Counted from the first letter of the stretch, positions 1 through 9,788 are shown. The stretch is 64,000 nucleotides of DNA from Ktedonobacter racemifer DSM 44963 (GCF_000178855.1 NZ_ADVG01000003.1:372001-436000); one strand, 5' to 3'. Made by a program: numbers and translations. The notes: generated by a model from the letters alone, not told the origin.

Positions 1-1738
1 GCTGCGGCAAACGAGCAAGTGCTTGCGCCAGTTCATGCGCAAATCCCTGGTCAATGTCCAATACCTGGCTTGCTGCAATGCAGTGTGTAAACAGCTCGTG
101 AGTGATGGCGATATCCATGGTTGAACCAGCACTGACACCGGACAGTTCCCCACTCTCAGTGATAAAGAGGTTTTCCGGGGCAGTCGAAGGGCAGGTTGTC
201 AGGTGCCCTTGCTTGTCTTCCACCAGGAAATCGAGCAGAAATTGGGCGGCTTTCTTCATTATCGGGTAGGCGCGTTGGGAGAGAAACGAGCGATCACCCG
301 AAAAGGCATAATGTTCCCAGAGATGCTGACAAAGCCACGCTCCTCCCATGTTCCAGTTTGCCCACTGCGGGCCGCCGCTCCCATTGCCAACAGGGGCGGT
401 ATTTCGCCACAGGTCCATGTTGTGGTGGGCGACCCAGCCACGGCAACCGTAATAGACCTGCGCGGTTCGCTCCCCACTTACGCTGGCCTCTTCCAAGAGA
501 TCAAACAGGGGGGAATGACATTCCGCCAGATTGCAGGTTTCAGCAAGCCAGTAATTCATCTGGGTGTTAATATTGATGGTGTAGTTACTACTCCAGGCAG
601 GTCGTACGTGATCATTCCAGATTCCCTGCAAATTCGCGGACTGCGTTCCCGGACGTGAACTGGCAATGAGCAGATAGCGACCGTACTGAAAATACAGGGC
701 CAGCAGCGCATCATCGCTGGCCCCCTTTTGTACCGCTGCTAAACGCTCGTCAGTGGGCAGTTCTTGCCCATCACTGGTACCAAGATCAAGAGTAACGCGC
801 TGGAACAACTGTTGATAATCGTTGATGTGCGCTGCACGCAGTACTTCGTATCCTTTGCTCATTCCCGCGGCAAGTCTGGTTGTACACTGCTGCTCCAGTA
901 CATGAGCAGAGAGGTCTGGACGAGAGGCGAACCCACGGTAACTGGTAGCCGCGGAAAGGAAGAAGGTCACAGCATGCGCGTTTTCCACCCGCAGTGCACC
1001 ATCTACGTCCGCAGAGATCCGCCCTCCCTCAACCATGGCCTGGAGCTGTGTCTCAAAGCGCATACCATGGCCGTCTTCGCCGTGGTCATAAATAACAGGA
1101 TCACTTGTAGAAAGATAGTCTGGATCAACGTGCCTGGGGCAGCGGCCCGTCATCCTGATCTTATTCGAGCCAGCAGGCGCGCAGGTAAACGGATGTAAGC
1201 TCTCTAAGTGGGCTGTCAAGGAAAGAGCGTGAGGAGTATCGCTGGTCAGGCGTATCACCAGCAGATCATCCGCAGCCGAAGAGAACACCTCTCGCGAGAA
1301 GAGGATATCACCTGCTTTATACTGTACCGTCGCCAACGCAGTGTTCAGATCCAATGCACGCTGATATGCCTGGACCTCGCCCCGTTGCTCAAACTTCAGG
1401 CGCACATATCCGAGCGGCTGATACGATTCGTTATAAGGACCTTGCATACGGTGCGCAAGCTCCTGAGCTGCCACGTAGTCACGCTCTTCCAGGATCAAGC
1501 GCCTGAGTTCAGGCAGGTGGGTAACGGCGTCAGGGTTGTCCGTATCATATGGCTCGCCTGACCAGAGCGTATCCTCGTTGAGTTGTAACACCTCCTCGCT
1601 GATTCCACCATGAACCATCGCTCCCAGGTGCCCATTACCCACCGGGAGTGCCTCTAACCATTGTGTGGCTGGTTGGCGATACCATAATTTTAGCGGAGGT
1701 TTGTCTTGTAGAACACGTGCTGTCCGTGCCTGGTACAT
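1..1738 (-). CDS. GH95 family glycosidase, second tandem copy (C-terminus off the left edge)
   Basis: This is a near-identical copy of the GH95 gene at 1980-4409, shifted by exactly 2671 bases with no net insertion or deletion. The start codon (ATG at 1738) and the ribosome-binding region just upstream (AAGGAG) are both copied. About 579 codons are visible; I found no in-frame stop at the sites where it differs from the neighbour, so it is probably an intact paralogue rather than a pseudogene. GH95 enzymes are alpha-L-fucosidases or alpha-L-galactosidases that act by inversion. The asparagine-rich active-site stretch ending in NYWLAE is present, whereas the neighbour has NYWPAE. It is read leftward as the third gene of the GH27-GH95-GH95 series. 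The last third, including the final catalytic Asp region, lies outside the window. Confidence 0.8.
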   Translation of the reverse strand, partial: MYQARTARVLQDKPPLKLWYRQPATQWLEALPVGNGHLGAMVHGGISEEVLQLNEDTLWSGEPYDTDNPDAVTHLPELRRLILEERDYVAAQELAHRMQGPYNESYQPLGYVRLKFEQRGEVQAYQRALDLNTALATVQYKAGDILFSREVFSSAADDLLVIRLTSDTPHALSLTAHLESLHPFTCAPAGSNKIRMTGRCPRHVDPDYLSTSDPVIYDHGEDGHGMRFETQLQAMVEGGRISADVDGALRVENAHAVTFFLSAATSYRGFASRPDLSAHVLEQQCTTRLAAGMSKGYEVLRAAHINDYQQLFQRVTLDLGTSDGQELPTDERLAAVQKGASDDALLALYFQYGRYLLIASSRPGTQSANLQGIWNDHVRPAWSSNYTININTQMNYWLAETCNLAECHSPLFDLLEEASVSGERTAQVYYGCRGWVAHHNMDLWRNTAPVGNGSGGPQWANWNMGGAWLCQHLWEHYAFSGDRSFLSQRAYPIMKKAAQFLLDFLVEDKQGHLTTCPSTAPENLFITESGELSGVSAGSTMDIAITHELFTHCIAASQVLDIDQGFAHELAQALARLPQ

Positions 1739-1757
1739 GCGTATCGGCTCCTTTCAA
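1..1757. repeat. Tandem gene duplication, partner at 2672-4428
   Basis: Bases 1-1757 align without gaps to 2672-4428 at a constant offset of 2671. The match ends 19 bases upstream of both start codons, so the copied unit includes the ribosome-binding region. By eye the first 250 bases and the interval around 560-800 carry scattered substitutions, while about 400 bases (roughly 1117-1516 against 3788-4187) look identical. The left limit of the repeat is outside the window. Confidence 0.95.
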
Positions 1758-1979
1758 CAAGAGATATGTTGTCTTTGTTTATTTTGTCTATCAGGCAAGC
1801 TTCTTGCAGGAACTGGAGTGCAGCCCCTTTCCGCCTTCCATCTAATCTACGGAGGACAGTTAATGTTCGCACTTACACGCGCTTTGTCATCGACATCACG
1901 TTGTAAGACCTGGTAGCGCTGAATTTTTGTATGTGTCATACAGTCACCACAGCCTCACCAATATGCTCGAGTACGCACT

Positions 1980-4409
1980 TTAGCGAAAGCTCACTGTATA
2001 GTTCTTTCCACGTTGCACCGCAAGGACGACGCGACCACGCTCACTGGTCCATGGAACCTGTTGACCGCTCTGATCTTTTACTGCTACTGGTTGCTGGCCT
2101 TGAGGAAGGCGTAGCAGGAAGCGTCCATCTTGTTCTGCGCGCAGGACGACGGATGTGGCATGCCCATTGCTCCACTCCACATCGACTTCAAGGCCGCCAC
2201 GAGCACGCAAGCCGCATACGTATCCCTCGTTCCATGCATGCGGAAGGGCAGGCAAAATAGCAAGCTCGTCAGCATGGCTCTGCACCAGCATCTCAGCGAT
2301 AGCAGCGGTCGCTCCAAAGTTGCCATCAATCTGGAAGATAATGGGAGGATGCTGATAAATCAAATCGAAGAGATTTGTAGCAGTCAAATCTTTGAGCAAC
2401 TGGATTACATGCTCATGGGCCAAATCGCCTTCACCCAACCGCGCCCAGAGTGCGGCTACCAAGGCTCGACTCCAACCAGTGGCCCCTCCTCCGTGTTCGA
2501 GTCTGCGCTCTAGTGACTTGCGTGCTGCCTGCAATAGCTCTGGCGTCTTTTCCAATGTAATTTGCTCACCAGGATAGAGACCATACAGGTGTGACATATG
2601 ACGATGACCAGGCTCGTGCTCTGCAAAGTCCTCGTTCCACTCTTGCAATTGCCCATAGCTGCCAATCCCTGGCTGCGGCAAACGAGCAAGTGCTTGCGCC
2701 AGTTCATGCGCAAATCCCTGGTCAATGTCCAATACCTGGCTTGCTGCAATACAGTGTGTAAACAGTTCGTGAGTGATGGCGATATCCATGGTTGAACCAG
2801 CACTGACACCAGACAACTCTCCACTCTCAGTAATAAAGAGGTTTTCGGGCGACATCGAAGGACAGGTTGTCAGGTGCCCTTGCCTGTCTTCCACCAGGAA
2901 ATCGAGCAGAAACTGGGCGGCTTTCTTCATTATCGGGTAGGCGCGTTGGGAGAGAAACGAGCGATCACCCGAAAAGGCATAATGTTCCCAGAGATGCTGA
3001 CAAAGCCACGCTCCTCCCATGTTCCAGTTTGCCCACTGCGGATCGCCGCTCCCATTGCCAACAGGGGCGGTATTTCGCCACAGGTCCATGTTGTGGTGGG
3101 CGACCCAGCCACGGCAACCGTAATAGACCTGCGCGGTTCGTTCCCCGCTCACGCTGGCCTCTTCCAAGAGATCAAACAGGGGGGAATGACATTCCGCCAG
3201 ATTGCAGGTTTCAGCAGGCCAGTAATTCATCTGGGTGTTCATATTTATGGTCCAGTTACTACTCCAGGCAGGTCGTACGTGATCATTCCAGATTCCCTGC
3301 AAATGCGCGGGCTGCGTTCCTGGACGTGAGCTGGAGATAAGCAGGTAGCGACCATACTGAAAAAATAGGGCTAGCAGAGCATCATCGCTGGCCCCCTTTT
3401 GTACCGCTACTAATCGCTCATCAGTGGGGAGGTTTTCCCCATCACTCCTACCCAGATCAAGGGTCACGCGTTGGAACAAACGTTGGTAATCGCTGATGTG
3501 CGCTGCACGCAGTACTTCGTATCCTTTGCTCATTCCCACGGCAAGTCTGGTTGTACACTGCTGCTCCAATACATGAGCAGAGAGGTCCGGACGAGAGGCG
3601 AACCCACGGTAACTGGTAGCCGCGGAAAGGAAGAAGGTCACAGTATGCGCGTTTTCCACCCGCAGTGCACCATCTACGTCCGCAGAGATCCGCCCTCCCT
3701 CAACCATGGCCTGGAGCTGTGTCTCAAAGCGCATACCATGGCCGTCTTCGCCGTGGTCATAAATAACAGGATCACTTGTAGGAAGGTAGTCTGGATCAAC
3801 GTGCCTGGGGCAGCGGCCCGTCATCCTGATCTTATTCGAGCCAGCAGGCGCGCAGGTAAACGGATGTAAGCTCTCTAAGTGGGCTGTCAAGGAAAGAGCG
3901 TGAGGAGTATCGCTGGTCAGGCGTATCACCAGCAGATCATCCGCAGCCGAAGAGAACACCTCTCGCGAGAAGAGGATATCACCTGCTTTATACTGTACCG
4001 TCGCCAACGCAGTGTTCAGATCCAATGCACGCTGATATGCCTGGACCTCGCCCCGTTGCTCAAACTTCAGGCGCACATATCCGAGCGGCTGATACGATTC
4101 GTTATAAGGACCTTGCATACGGTGCGCAAGCTCCTGAGCTGCCACGTAGTCACGCTCTTCCAGGATCAAGCGCCTGAGTTCAGGCAGAAGGGTAACGGCG
4201 TCAGGGTTGTCCGTATCATATGGCTCGCCTGACCAGAGTGTGTCCTCGTTGAGTTGTAACACCTCCTCGCCGATTCCACCATGAATCATCGCTCCCAGGT
4301 GTCCATTACCCACCGGGAGTGCCTCTAACCATTGTGTGGCCGGTTGGCGATACCATAATTTCAGCGGAGGTTTGTCTTGTGAAACACCTGCTGCCTGTGC
4401 CTGGTACAT
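1980..4409 (-). CDS. GH95 family glycosidase (alpha-L-fucosidase / alpha-L-galactosidase type)
   Basis: The 809-residue protein has the GH95 layout: an N-terminal beta-sandwich opening with LWYRQPATQWLEALPVGNGH and the family signature LNEDTLWSGEP, a linker, then an alpha/alpha toroid. The active-site region is recognisable: NMNTQMNYWPAE holds the asparagines that activate water, MSPENLF holds the candidate acid Glu, and DGNFGATAAI the late Asp. No signal peptide is visible, so it probably works on imported oligosaccharides in the cytoplasm. It starts at ATG 4409 with AAGGAG upstream. It follows the secreted GH27 gene by about 100 bp, with a perfect palindrome between them, and precedes its own tandem copy. 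Whether the substrate is L-fucose or L-galactose cannot be decided from sequence. Confidence 0.9.
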   Translation of the reverse strand: MYQAQAAGVSQDKPPLKLWYRQPATQWLEALPVGNGHLGAMIHGGIGEEVLQLNEDTLWSGEPYDTDNPDAVTLLPELRRLILEERDYVAAQELAHRMQGPYNESYQPLGYVRLKFEQRGEVQAYQRALDLNTALATVQYKAGDILFSREVFSSAADDLLVIRLTSDTPHALSLTAHLESLHPFTCAPAGSNKIRMTGRCPRHVDPDYLPTSDPVIYDHGEDGHGMRFETQLQAMVEGGRISADVDGALRVENAHTVTFFLSAATSYRGFASRPDLSAHVLEQQCTTRLAVGMSKGYEVLRAAHISDYQRLFQRVTLDLGRSDGENLPTDERLVAVQKGASDDALLALFFQYGRYLLISSSRPGTQPAHLQGIWNDHVRPAWSSNWTINMNTQMNYWPAETCNLAECHSPLFDLLEEASVSGERTAQVYYGCRGWVAHHNMDLWRNTAPVGNGSGDPQWANWNMGGAWLCQHLWEHYAFSGDRSFLSQRAYPIMKKAAQFLLDFLVEDRQGHLTTCPSMSPENLFITESGELSGVSAGSTMDIAITHELFTHCIAASQVLDIDQGFAHELAQALARLPQPGIGSYGQLQEWNEDFAEHEPGHRHMSHLYGLYPGEQITLEKTPELLQAARKSLERRLEHGGGATGWSRALVAALWARLGEGDLAHEHVIQLLKDLTATNLFDLIYQHPPIIFQIDGNFGATAAIAEMLVQSHADELAILPALPHAWNEGYVCGLRARGGLEVDVEWSNGHATSVVLRAEQDGRFLLRLPQGQQPVAVKDQSGQQVPWTSERGRVVLAVQRGKNYTVSFR

Positions 4410-4450
4410 GCGTATCGGCTCCTTTCAATTGGCAACTTGGACAAGTGATG

Positions 4451-4490
4451 AAGGTTGCCTGGCGAGCCGATCGGCTCGCCAGGCAACCTT
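4451..4490. terminator. Perfect 20+20 palindrome between GH27 and GH95 genes
   Basis: Bases 4451-4470 are the exact reverse complement of 4471-4490 with no spacer. It lies 17 bases after the GH27 stop codon. There is no long T tract, so it may act as a partial terminator, an RNA-stabilising hairpin or a genomic palindromic repeat. Confidence 0.6.
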
Positions 4491-4506
4491 TCCTCGCCAG
4501 GAAACA

Positions 4507-6711
4507 CTACACCGTAATACGGTCGATATCAGCCCCATACATCGAGGCAGTGGTTGCGAAGAGGATCGTATTTGTTCCTGCCTGCAAGTCGAGCTGAATC
4601 ACCGCAGACTGCACATGGTCCCAGTTATTATCATTGGTGCCATTGGTATACAGAGTTTGCACCGAGCCACCATTCGCGCTGACGTTCAACTGGCGACCAG
4701 AGGAACCATCAACATAATAGACCGTGACGTTATAGGCACCCGCGTTAGCCACAGTAATTGTGTTGAATTGCAGGGAGCTACCCAGCAATAGATTGCCGAC
4801 CTTCTGACCACCAGAGCAACCCGAGCAACTGACCACTGATGCTCCTCCGCTCAGAGTATTACTGGAGGCTTCCGCTTCATAAGAGGTCGTCTTCACGATA
4901 GGGGAAACCACGATGCGGTCTAGATCAGGAGCATAACCTGTGGGATTATCAAACTTGATGGTGTTATTCCCGGCTTGCAGTTGAACCGGGATTTGCATCG
5001 ACTGTACGCTCCCCCAGTTGCCATTGCCATGTAAATCCATCAGTACCCCTGTGCCTCCATTGAAGCTGAGGTAGGCTGGCCTCTGGGAATCTCCGTCAAG
5101 GTAATAAATCGTCAGGGTGTAGAGACCTGCGCTGGCTACACTCACATTGTTGAACTGGACAAAGCCACCGGAACCCAGATAGCCAACCTTCTTGCCTCCA
5201 GAACAGGCCGTGCAGTCGTATACGGTTGCATTTCCACCGATGGTATTCGTTGATGCCTCCGCCTCGTAGGAGATGGCATTGCCCGTGGGAGGTGGTGGAG
5301 CCGAAGTGACGAAATCTGGCTGGATGTTGAGGAGACGGGAGCCATGAGCGGGTAACGCAGCGCTGAAGCTATTTTCAAACTGGCCCAGTTGCTCATGCGT
5401 CCAGACGTTGCGTACATGGGCCTTACCCACGAAGCCCAGATCGCTCCAGTTCGCTGTGACTGTCTGGGGGGTGTTATCGAGATTGAAGAGCGCGACTGTA
5501 TAGCTGCCATCCGCATTTTTGGCATACCAGACCTGCTGATTGCTGGACAGCGCAACCGGTTTGGCTGGATTGCCTGCTTGGTCAATGGCGATGACATCTT
5601 TGTTGGTGAGCAGGGAAAGGCCGTAGCTATCCAGCTTTGTCAGGTCATCCCCACTGTAGAGCGGAGCGGCCTCGATGGCCCAGAAGGTCATATAGGTCTG
5701 TCTCTCAGCGTTCGTCAGCCCATCCATGCTACCTACACCCACATCCAGCGAATCCAGGTTGTTCCAATAACCCGGCCTGGCAGCAGAGATCCAGGGTACG
5801 ACGTCGGTGAAGCGCTGTTTGACCGAGTTATCCCAGGTCACCAGCGAATTACAGTAGCATTCGACATCGGTATCGATGCGCGAGCCGTTGGAATTCTGCT
5901 GCCAGGTATCGATAAAGTTGTGATCCAGCGACCAGGAGAGGACAAACTGGATCGGCCTCCCTGTTTGACGCAGCGCTTGTGACCAGGCTTGAACATCTGA
6001 ACGATTGTCGGTGGCGCTCGCACCATTAATGAACGAACCCGGTGTGACTCCGTCCAACTTCATGAAGTCGACGCCCCAGCTCGCGAATTGATCGGCAATC
6101 GAGTTAATGTAGGCCTGGGCGCAGGGCTTACTATAATCGATGGCATACGATCCCTGCCAACCATTGGTCCTTGTCAATGGTTGGACGGCGATGTCCTGCG
6201 TGTGACAGTTTGTGCCATAGATAGGGTAGTTATTATTGTAGACGGCAAGGTCCATGCCCGCGCCATAATAGATCCCAAGTTTCAGCCCATAGTGATGGAC
6301 ATAGTCAGCAACAGCCGCGATGCCATCGGGAAAACGACCTGGGAAAGGGGCCGGGCGTCCGAAGGAATCGAAGGTAGGATTCCAGCTATAATCCATCCAC
6401 CAACCAGCATCAATGTTGATATACTGATATCCACTCCCCTGCAACTTTTGATGGAGGGCATCGGCCTGCGTTTTGACATTCGCTTCAGTTAGCCAACTCG
6501 TCCCATATCCGCTGGCATTGGTGGATTCCAGGCTCCAACTACTCCAGCCCATGTACGGTGTCTGGCCCAAACCATTGGTGACATTGGTTGCAGCATGGGC
6601 GACAGGCGTCCTTCCCTGATGCCAGGCTGCAATGGTCAGCAGACTACCAGATAAGAGCAAAATGGTGAGGGCAAAGAGAAGTCGGGGCATCGTTCTCTGA
6701 CGTTGAGACAT
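4507..6711 (-). CDS. Secreted GH27 family glycosidase with two C-terminal CBM modules
   Basis: I take ATG 6711 as the start because AAGGAGGT lies about 8 bases upstream; an in-frame ATG 20 codons earlier lacks such a site. The 734-residue product opens with a signal peptide ending in AHA near residue 40. A GH27 barrel follows, with the family opening TPYMGWSSWS, the nucleophile Asp in FMKLDG and a likely acid/base Asp in RIDTDVE. After a beta domain there are two repeats of about 125 residues, each starting YEAEAS and containing a C..CSGG..VG loop, typical of CBM6/CBM35 modules. GH27 includes alpha-galactosidases and beta-L-arabinopyranosidases. Secretion plus two binding modules suggests it trims polymer side chains outside the cell, feeding the transporter at 8.5-11.8 kb. 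Confidence 0.9.
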   Translation of the reverse strand: MSQRQRTMPRLLFALTILLLSGSLLTIAAWHQGRTPVAHAATNVTNGLGQTPYMGWSSWSLESTNASGYGTSWLTEANVKTQADALHQKLQGSGYQYINIDAGWWMDYSWNPTFDSFGRPAPFPGRFPDGIAAVADYVHHYGLKLGIYYGAGMDLAVYNNNYPIYGTNCHTQDIAVQPLTRTNGWQGSYAIDYSKPCAQAYINSIADQFASWGVDFMKLDGVTPGSFINGASATDNRSDVQAWSQALRQTGRPIQFVLSWSLDHNFIDTWQQNSNGSRIDTDVECYCNSLVTWDNSVKQRFTDVVPWISAARPGYWNNLDSLDVGVGSMDGLTNAERQTYMTFWAIEAAPLYSGDDLTKLDSYGLSLLTNKDVIAIDQAGNPAKPVALSSNQQVWYAKNADGSYTVALFNLDNTPQTVTANWSDLGFVGKAHVRNVWTHEQLGQFENSFSAALPAHGSRLLNIQPDFVTSAPPPPTGNAISYEAEASTNTIGGNATVYDCTACSGGKKVGYLGSGGFVQFNNVSVASAGLYTLTIYYLDGDSQRPAYLSFNGGTGVLMDLHGNGNWGSVQSMQIPVQLQAGNNTIKFDNPTGYAPDLDRIVVSPIVKTTSYEAEASSNTLSGGASVVSCSGCSGGQKVGNLLLGSSLQFNTITVANAGAYNVTVYYVDGSSGRQLNVSANGGSVQTLYTNGTNDNNWDHVQSAVIQLDLQAGTNTILFATTASMYGADIDRITV

Positions 6712-6780
6712 AAAAAATACCTCCTTGTGGCGGCCAATGACAAGAGCCTCGTGCTCTTCCCATACAAGCACAGTGACCGA

Positions 6781-6805
6781 TTAGTTTAATCAGTGATTAA
6801 ACTAA
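6781..6805. promoter_or_regulatory. Perfect 12-1-12 palindrome, probable ROK operator
   Basis: TTAGTTTAATCA and its exact reverse complement TGATTAAACTAA are separated by one base. The TTAGTTT/AAACTAA ends match the style of XylR-type ROK operators. The site lies just downstream of the leftward -10 box (6817-6822), where bound repressor would block the GH27/GH95 transcript. Confidence 0.75.
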
Positions 6806-6816
6806 GTATACTGATA

Positions 6817-6845
6817 AGAATACTGAGAAAGGGTTCCCTTGTCAA
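6817..6845 (-). promoter_or_regulatory. Sigma-70-type promoter for the GH27/GH95 operon
   Basis: Read on the minus strand, TTGACA (6845-6840) and TATTCT (6822-6817) are separated by 17 bp. Initiation would fall near 6810, at the edge of the palindromic operator. Confidence 0.65.
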
Positions 6846-6939
6846 GGAGAAGCCCTTTCTGCTCCTATGGTCGCTTGTATTCCCGGAGAGTTCAGGGCAG
6901 AGAACGCAGGCAGTGGTTGAAATTCAGAGCATTGAGGGC

Positions 6940-6968
6940 TTGACACCAGCTTTTTTCACGGGTATACT
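6940..6968 (+). promoter_or_regulatory. Consensus promoter for the ROK regulator gene
   Basis: TTGACA (6940-6945) and TATACT (6963-6968) have a 17-bp spacer. The predicted start near 6975 gives a leader of about 40 bases before ATG 7014. Confidence 0.75.
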
Positions 6969-7013
6969 CTGCCTAACTTCAATCACTAAAGGAAGTTTCG
7001 GGGTAGAAAAACG

Positions 7014-8255
7014 ATGCAGGGGAAAGCAGTGCCGGCGGATCGCAGGTTGATCCGCGCCATTAATCAAAATAACTTGCTGAATTTGATTCGGCTAAATGCG
7101 CCGATCTCGCGCCCCCAGCTGGCCGAACTTTCGGGTCTGAGCCTGGCTACGGTGATCGGTTTGACTGGAGATCTTATCGGACGACATTTTGTGGTGGAGA
7201 GTGGCCCGGCGGAATCGACAGGAGGGCGCAAGGCGACGTTGCTGGACCTGCACCCCGAAGGGGGCTTTGCCCTTGGTCTGATGGTACGGAGCTTTGAATG
7301 CATCGGAGTGGTTGTCAACTTACGCGGCGATGTGGTTTTTTCGCTCCATTGGGATACTGTGCTCAGACATCAAGGTGCCCAGGCTCTGGAACACATCGTC
7401 AGGATGACGAACGATCTGCTGGTCCAATCTGGGGTCGAGAAAGACCTGGTCATCGGGCTTGGCTGCGCGCTCTCTGGCTATATCGACGCGCAAAATGGCA
7501 TCTGCATCGATTCCTGGAATCTGGACTGGCACTCTATTGAGCTGGCCGAACCACTTAGTCGGCGTCTGGGGTTTCCTGTGGTCATCGATAACGATGTGAG
7601 CTGTATTACGACCTACGAGAGGCTCTTTGGCTGGGGAAGTAGCGATGAGAACTTTTTTACGGTCGTCCTGGGGCGCGGCGTGGGCCTGGGCCTGGTGCTC
7701 AACGGCGAGGTCTATCACGGTTCGACCGGTGGGGCCGGCGAGTTTGGCCATATGGTAGCCATTCCTGGTGGCCGGCGCTGCGAATGTGGCAAACGTGGCT
7801 GTTTGGAGGAGTATATCTCCTTTCGCGGCATCATCGCCAATTATCTCGAGCACAACTATAAGAAAACACTTCCTTTCAATACGCCTCTCGACAGCTCCTC
7901 GGATCGGGCTGTGCGCTCCGAGGAGCGCGTGATTCATGAATTACTCGAACTGGCTTTGGGGGGCGATGAACTGGCCGCGCAGGCTTTTGAACACAGCGGT
8001 GAACTGATGGGCATTGCCCTGGCCAACCTGGTGAATGTCCTGAACCCCGCGAGTATCGTTCTCACGGGCGAGGGAGTTTTTGTCGCACCGGCAATGTTCC
8101 AGTCTATGGAAGCCGTACTACGACAGAATCTCTTCTCCCAGTTAGGAAAAAATCTACGCCTGCTGGTTGAGCCGCTGGTTGGCTACGAAAGCTGGGCGCG
8201 TGGGGCTGCGGCTCTGGTTCTTCATCGCTTTTTCATCTTGCCCGCTCACCCCTGA
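7014..8255 (+). CDS. ROK family transcriptional repressor (XylR/NagC type)
   Basis: The 413-residue protein has an N-terminal winged helix-turn-helix around residues 18-55 (ISRPQLAELSGLSLATV) followed by the ROK fold. The zinc-binding signature is present as RRCECGKRGCLEEY, preceded by the family stretch GGAGEFGHM. The glucokinase phosphate motif is not evident, so it is a regulator rather than a sugar kinase. It has its own consensus promoter. It is divergent from the GH27/GH95 genes and sits 248 bp before the sugar importer. The palindrome at 6781-6805 is its probable operator. The inducer is presumably a sugar released by these enzymes, which is inference. Confidence 0.9.
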   Translation: MQGKAVPADRRLIRAINQNNLLNLIRLNAPISRPQLAELSGLSLATVIGLTGDLIGRHFVVESGPAESTGGRKATLLDLHPEGGFALGLMVRSFECIGVVVNLRGDVVFSLHWDTVLRHQGAQALEHIVRMTNDLLVQSGVEKDLVIGLGCALSGYIDAQNGICIDSWNLDWHSIELAEPLSRRLGFPVVIDNDVSCITTYERLFGWGSSDENFFTVVLGRGVGLGLVLNGEVYHGSTGGAGEFGHMVAIPGGRRCECGKRGCLEEYISFRGIIANYLEHNYKKTLPFNTPLDSSSDRAVRSEERVIHELLELALGGDELAAQAFEHSGELMGIALANLVNVLNPASIVLTGEGVFVAPAMFQSMEAVLRQNLFSQLGKNLRLLVEPLVGYESWARGAAALVLHRFFILPAHP

Positions 8256-8503
8256 ATTCTCAACAGAAAGGAGATGGCTTTTTCGTTTTTGTTTGCCAAT
8301 GTCTCACGTGTGTCCGGGCGTTTTGGGAGCACATAGATGCGCTCAACAAGACGCAAACTTGACCGCTCGACGGTACGACTGTCTTGTAATCAATTTATAA
8401 TTGCTGCGACAGACGCATCTAGCGTGTCAGGGCTTTTACTGGCAAGGGCCATTTACATTGCTACGTTTATTTGCGATGATGCAGAAAGGTTGAAAGCTTC
8501 TTC

Positions 8504-9778
8504 ATGGACACTCAAACAATTCTCGATAGAATCAACCGCCGACGTTTTCTACAGGCCACCGGCGCAGCGGCGGCGAGTGCCGCTTTTCTGGCTGCCTGTG
8601 GTAACACCACGCCGGGGAGTACCGGTGGTAATGGCCAGTTGGTGTTACAGCAGTGGTATCACCAGTACGGTGAAGCGGGCACCGAGCAGGCCGCCAAGCG
8701 TTACGCAAAGGAGTACACGCAAACCTCCATCAACCTCGTCTGGAAACCTGGAGATTATTTCACTCCTCTCAATGCGGCCTTATTGAGTGGGAATCCCCCT
8801 GATACTTTTGAAGGGTGGCTTTATGCAGATCAGGTGAATGCAGGATTGATTGAGCCACTGGATGATATCCTTGCTCCTATGAAAGATGACTTTTCCGCTT
8901 CCAGCCTCATCCCTTACACCTACAACGGAAAAGTGTATGCCATTCCAATGATTGTAGATACTGGTTTGCTCTACTACCGCAAAAGTATCCTTACAAAGGC
9001 TGGAGTCAAGCCACCTGAGACTATGGATGAGTTGATCGATGCGGCGAACAAGCTGACGACTGGCAATCAGAAGGGCCTCTTCATTGGGAACGATGGTGGC
9101 ATTGGTGCATTGCAACAGATCGCTCCCTGGTCTGCTGGTAGCGACTTTCTGACGGCGGATAATAAGATCGTGTTCAATAATGATCGGACTGTATTGGCGT
9201 ATAAAAAGGTGCGCGAGCTCTATCAGTCGAAGAGTCTGCTGCTGGGTTATACCACTGACTGGGCGGACCCTGGCGCTTTCATTAGTGGAGCGACTGCTAT
9301 ACAGTGGGGTGGCTTATGGTCAATGCCGGCTATTATCAAAGGTCTTGGTGATGACTTTGGAGTCGTACCCTGGCCAAAACTTGATGCACAAGGGACCCCA
9401 GCGACATTTTCTGGTGGTTGGGGCGCTATGGTTGCAGCCAAAGGGAAGCATGTGCAGGAGGCCAAAGCGTTTACAAAATGGCTCTGGATTGAGAATACGA
9501 AAGATCAGCAGGATTGGAGCCTGAATTACGGCTTCCATCTTCCACCGCGCAAGAGCGCCGCGGCCAGCGCAACCAAGTTGCAAAGCGGTCCAGCCGCAGA
9601 TGCTGTAAGTATCCTCAACAAATATGGTAAGCCTAATCCTCCCGCCTGGGATACGACCATGGGTACAGCCCTAACAGATGCCGTCACCAATATCGTCAAA
9701 AATGGTGCCGATGCCAAAACTGAGCTGACGAAAGCAGAAGCAAAGTGCCAGGCCGAGTTACAAAGGATTGTAAAGTAG
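8504..9778 (+). CDS. Sugar ABC transporter substrate-binding lipoprotein
   Basis: The 424-residue protein starts with NRRRFLQATG, a twin-arginine-like motif, then an alanine-rich hydrophobic stretch and the lipobox LAAC, so it is probably exported folded and lipid-anchored. The rest is a family 1 extracellular solute-binding protein, with aromatic-rich binding stretches such as WGGLWSMPAI and FSGGWGAMV. It is the first gene of a binding protein-permease-permease series and is separated from the first permease by a perfect hairpin. No ATPase gene is present; a shared MsmK/UgpC-type ATPase elsewhere would be needed. The 248 bases before it show no clear second copy of the ROK palindrome. Confidence 0.92.
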   Translation: MDTQTILDRINRRRFLQATGAAAASAAFLAACGNTTPGSTGGNGQLVLQQWYHQYGEAGTEQAAKRYAKEYTQTSINLVWKPGDYFTPLNAALLSGNPPDTFEGWLYADQVNAGLIEPLDDILAPMKDDFSASSLIPYTYNGKVYAIPMIVDTGLLYYRKSILTKAGVKPPETMDELIDAANKLTTGNQKGLFIGNDGGIGALQQIAPWSAGSDFLTADNKIVFNNDRTVLAYKKVRELYQSKSLLLGYTTDWADPGAFISGATAIQWGGLWSMPAIIKGLGDDFGVVPWPKLDAQGTPATFSGGWGAMVAAKGKHVQEAKAFTKWLWIENTKDQQDWSLNYGFHLPPRKSAAASATKLQSGPAADAVSILNKYGKPNPPAWDTTMGTALTDAVTNIVKNGADAKTELTKAEAKCQAELQRIVK

Positions 9779-9788
9779 TTTTATCGGT

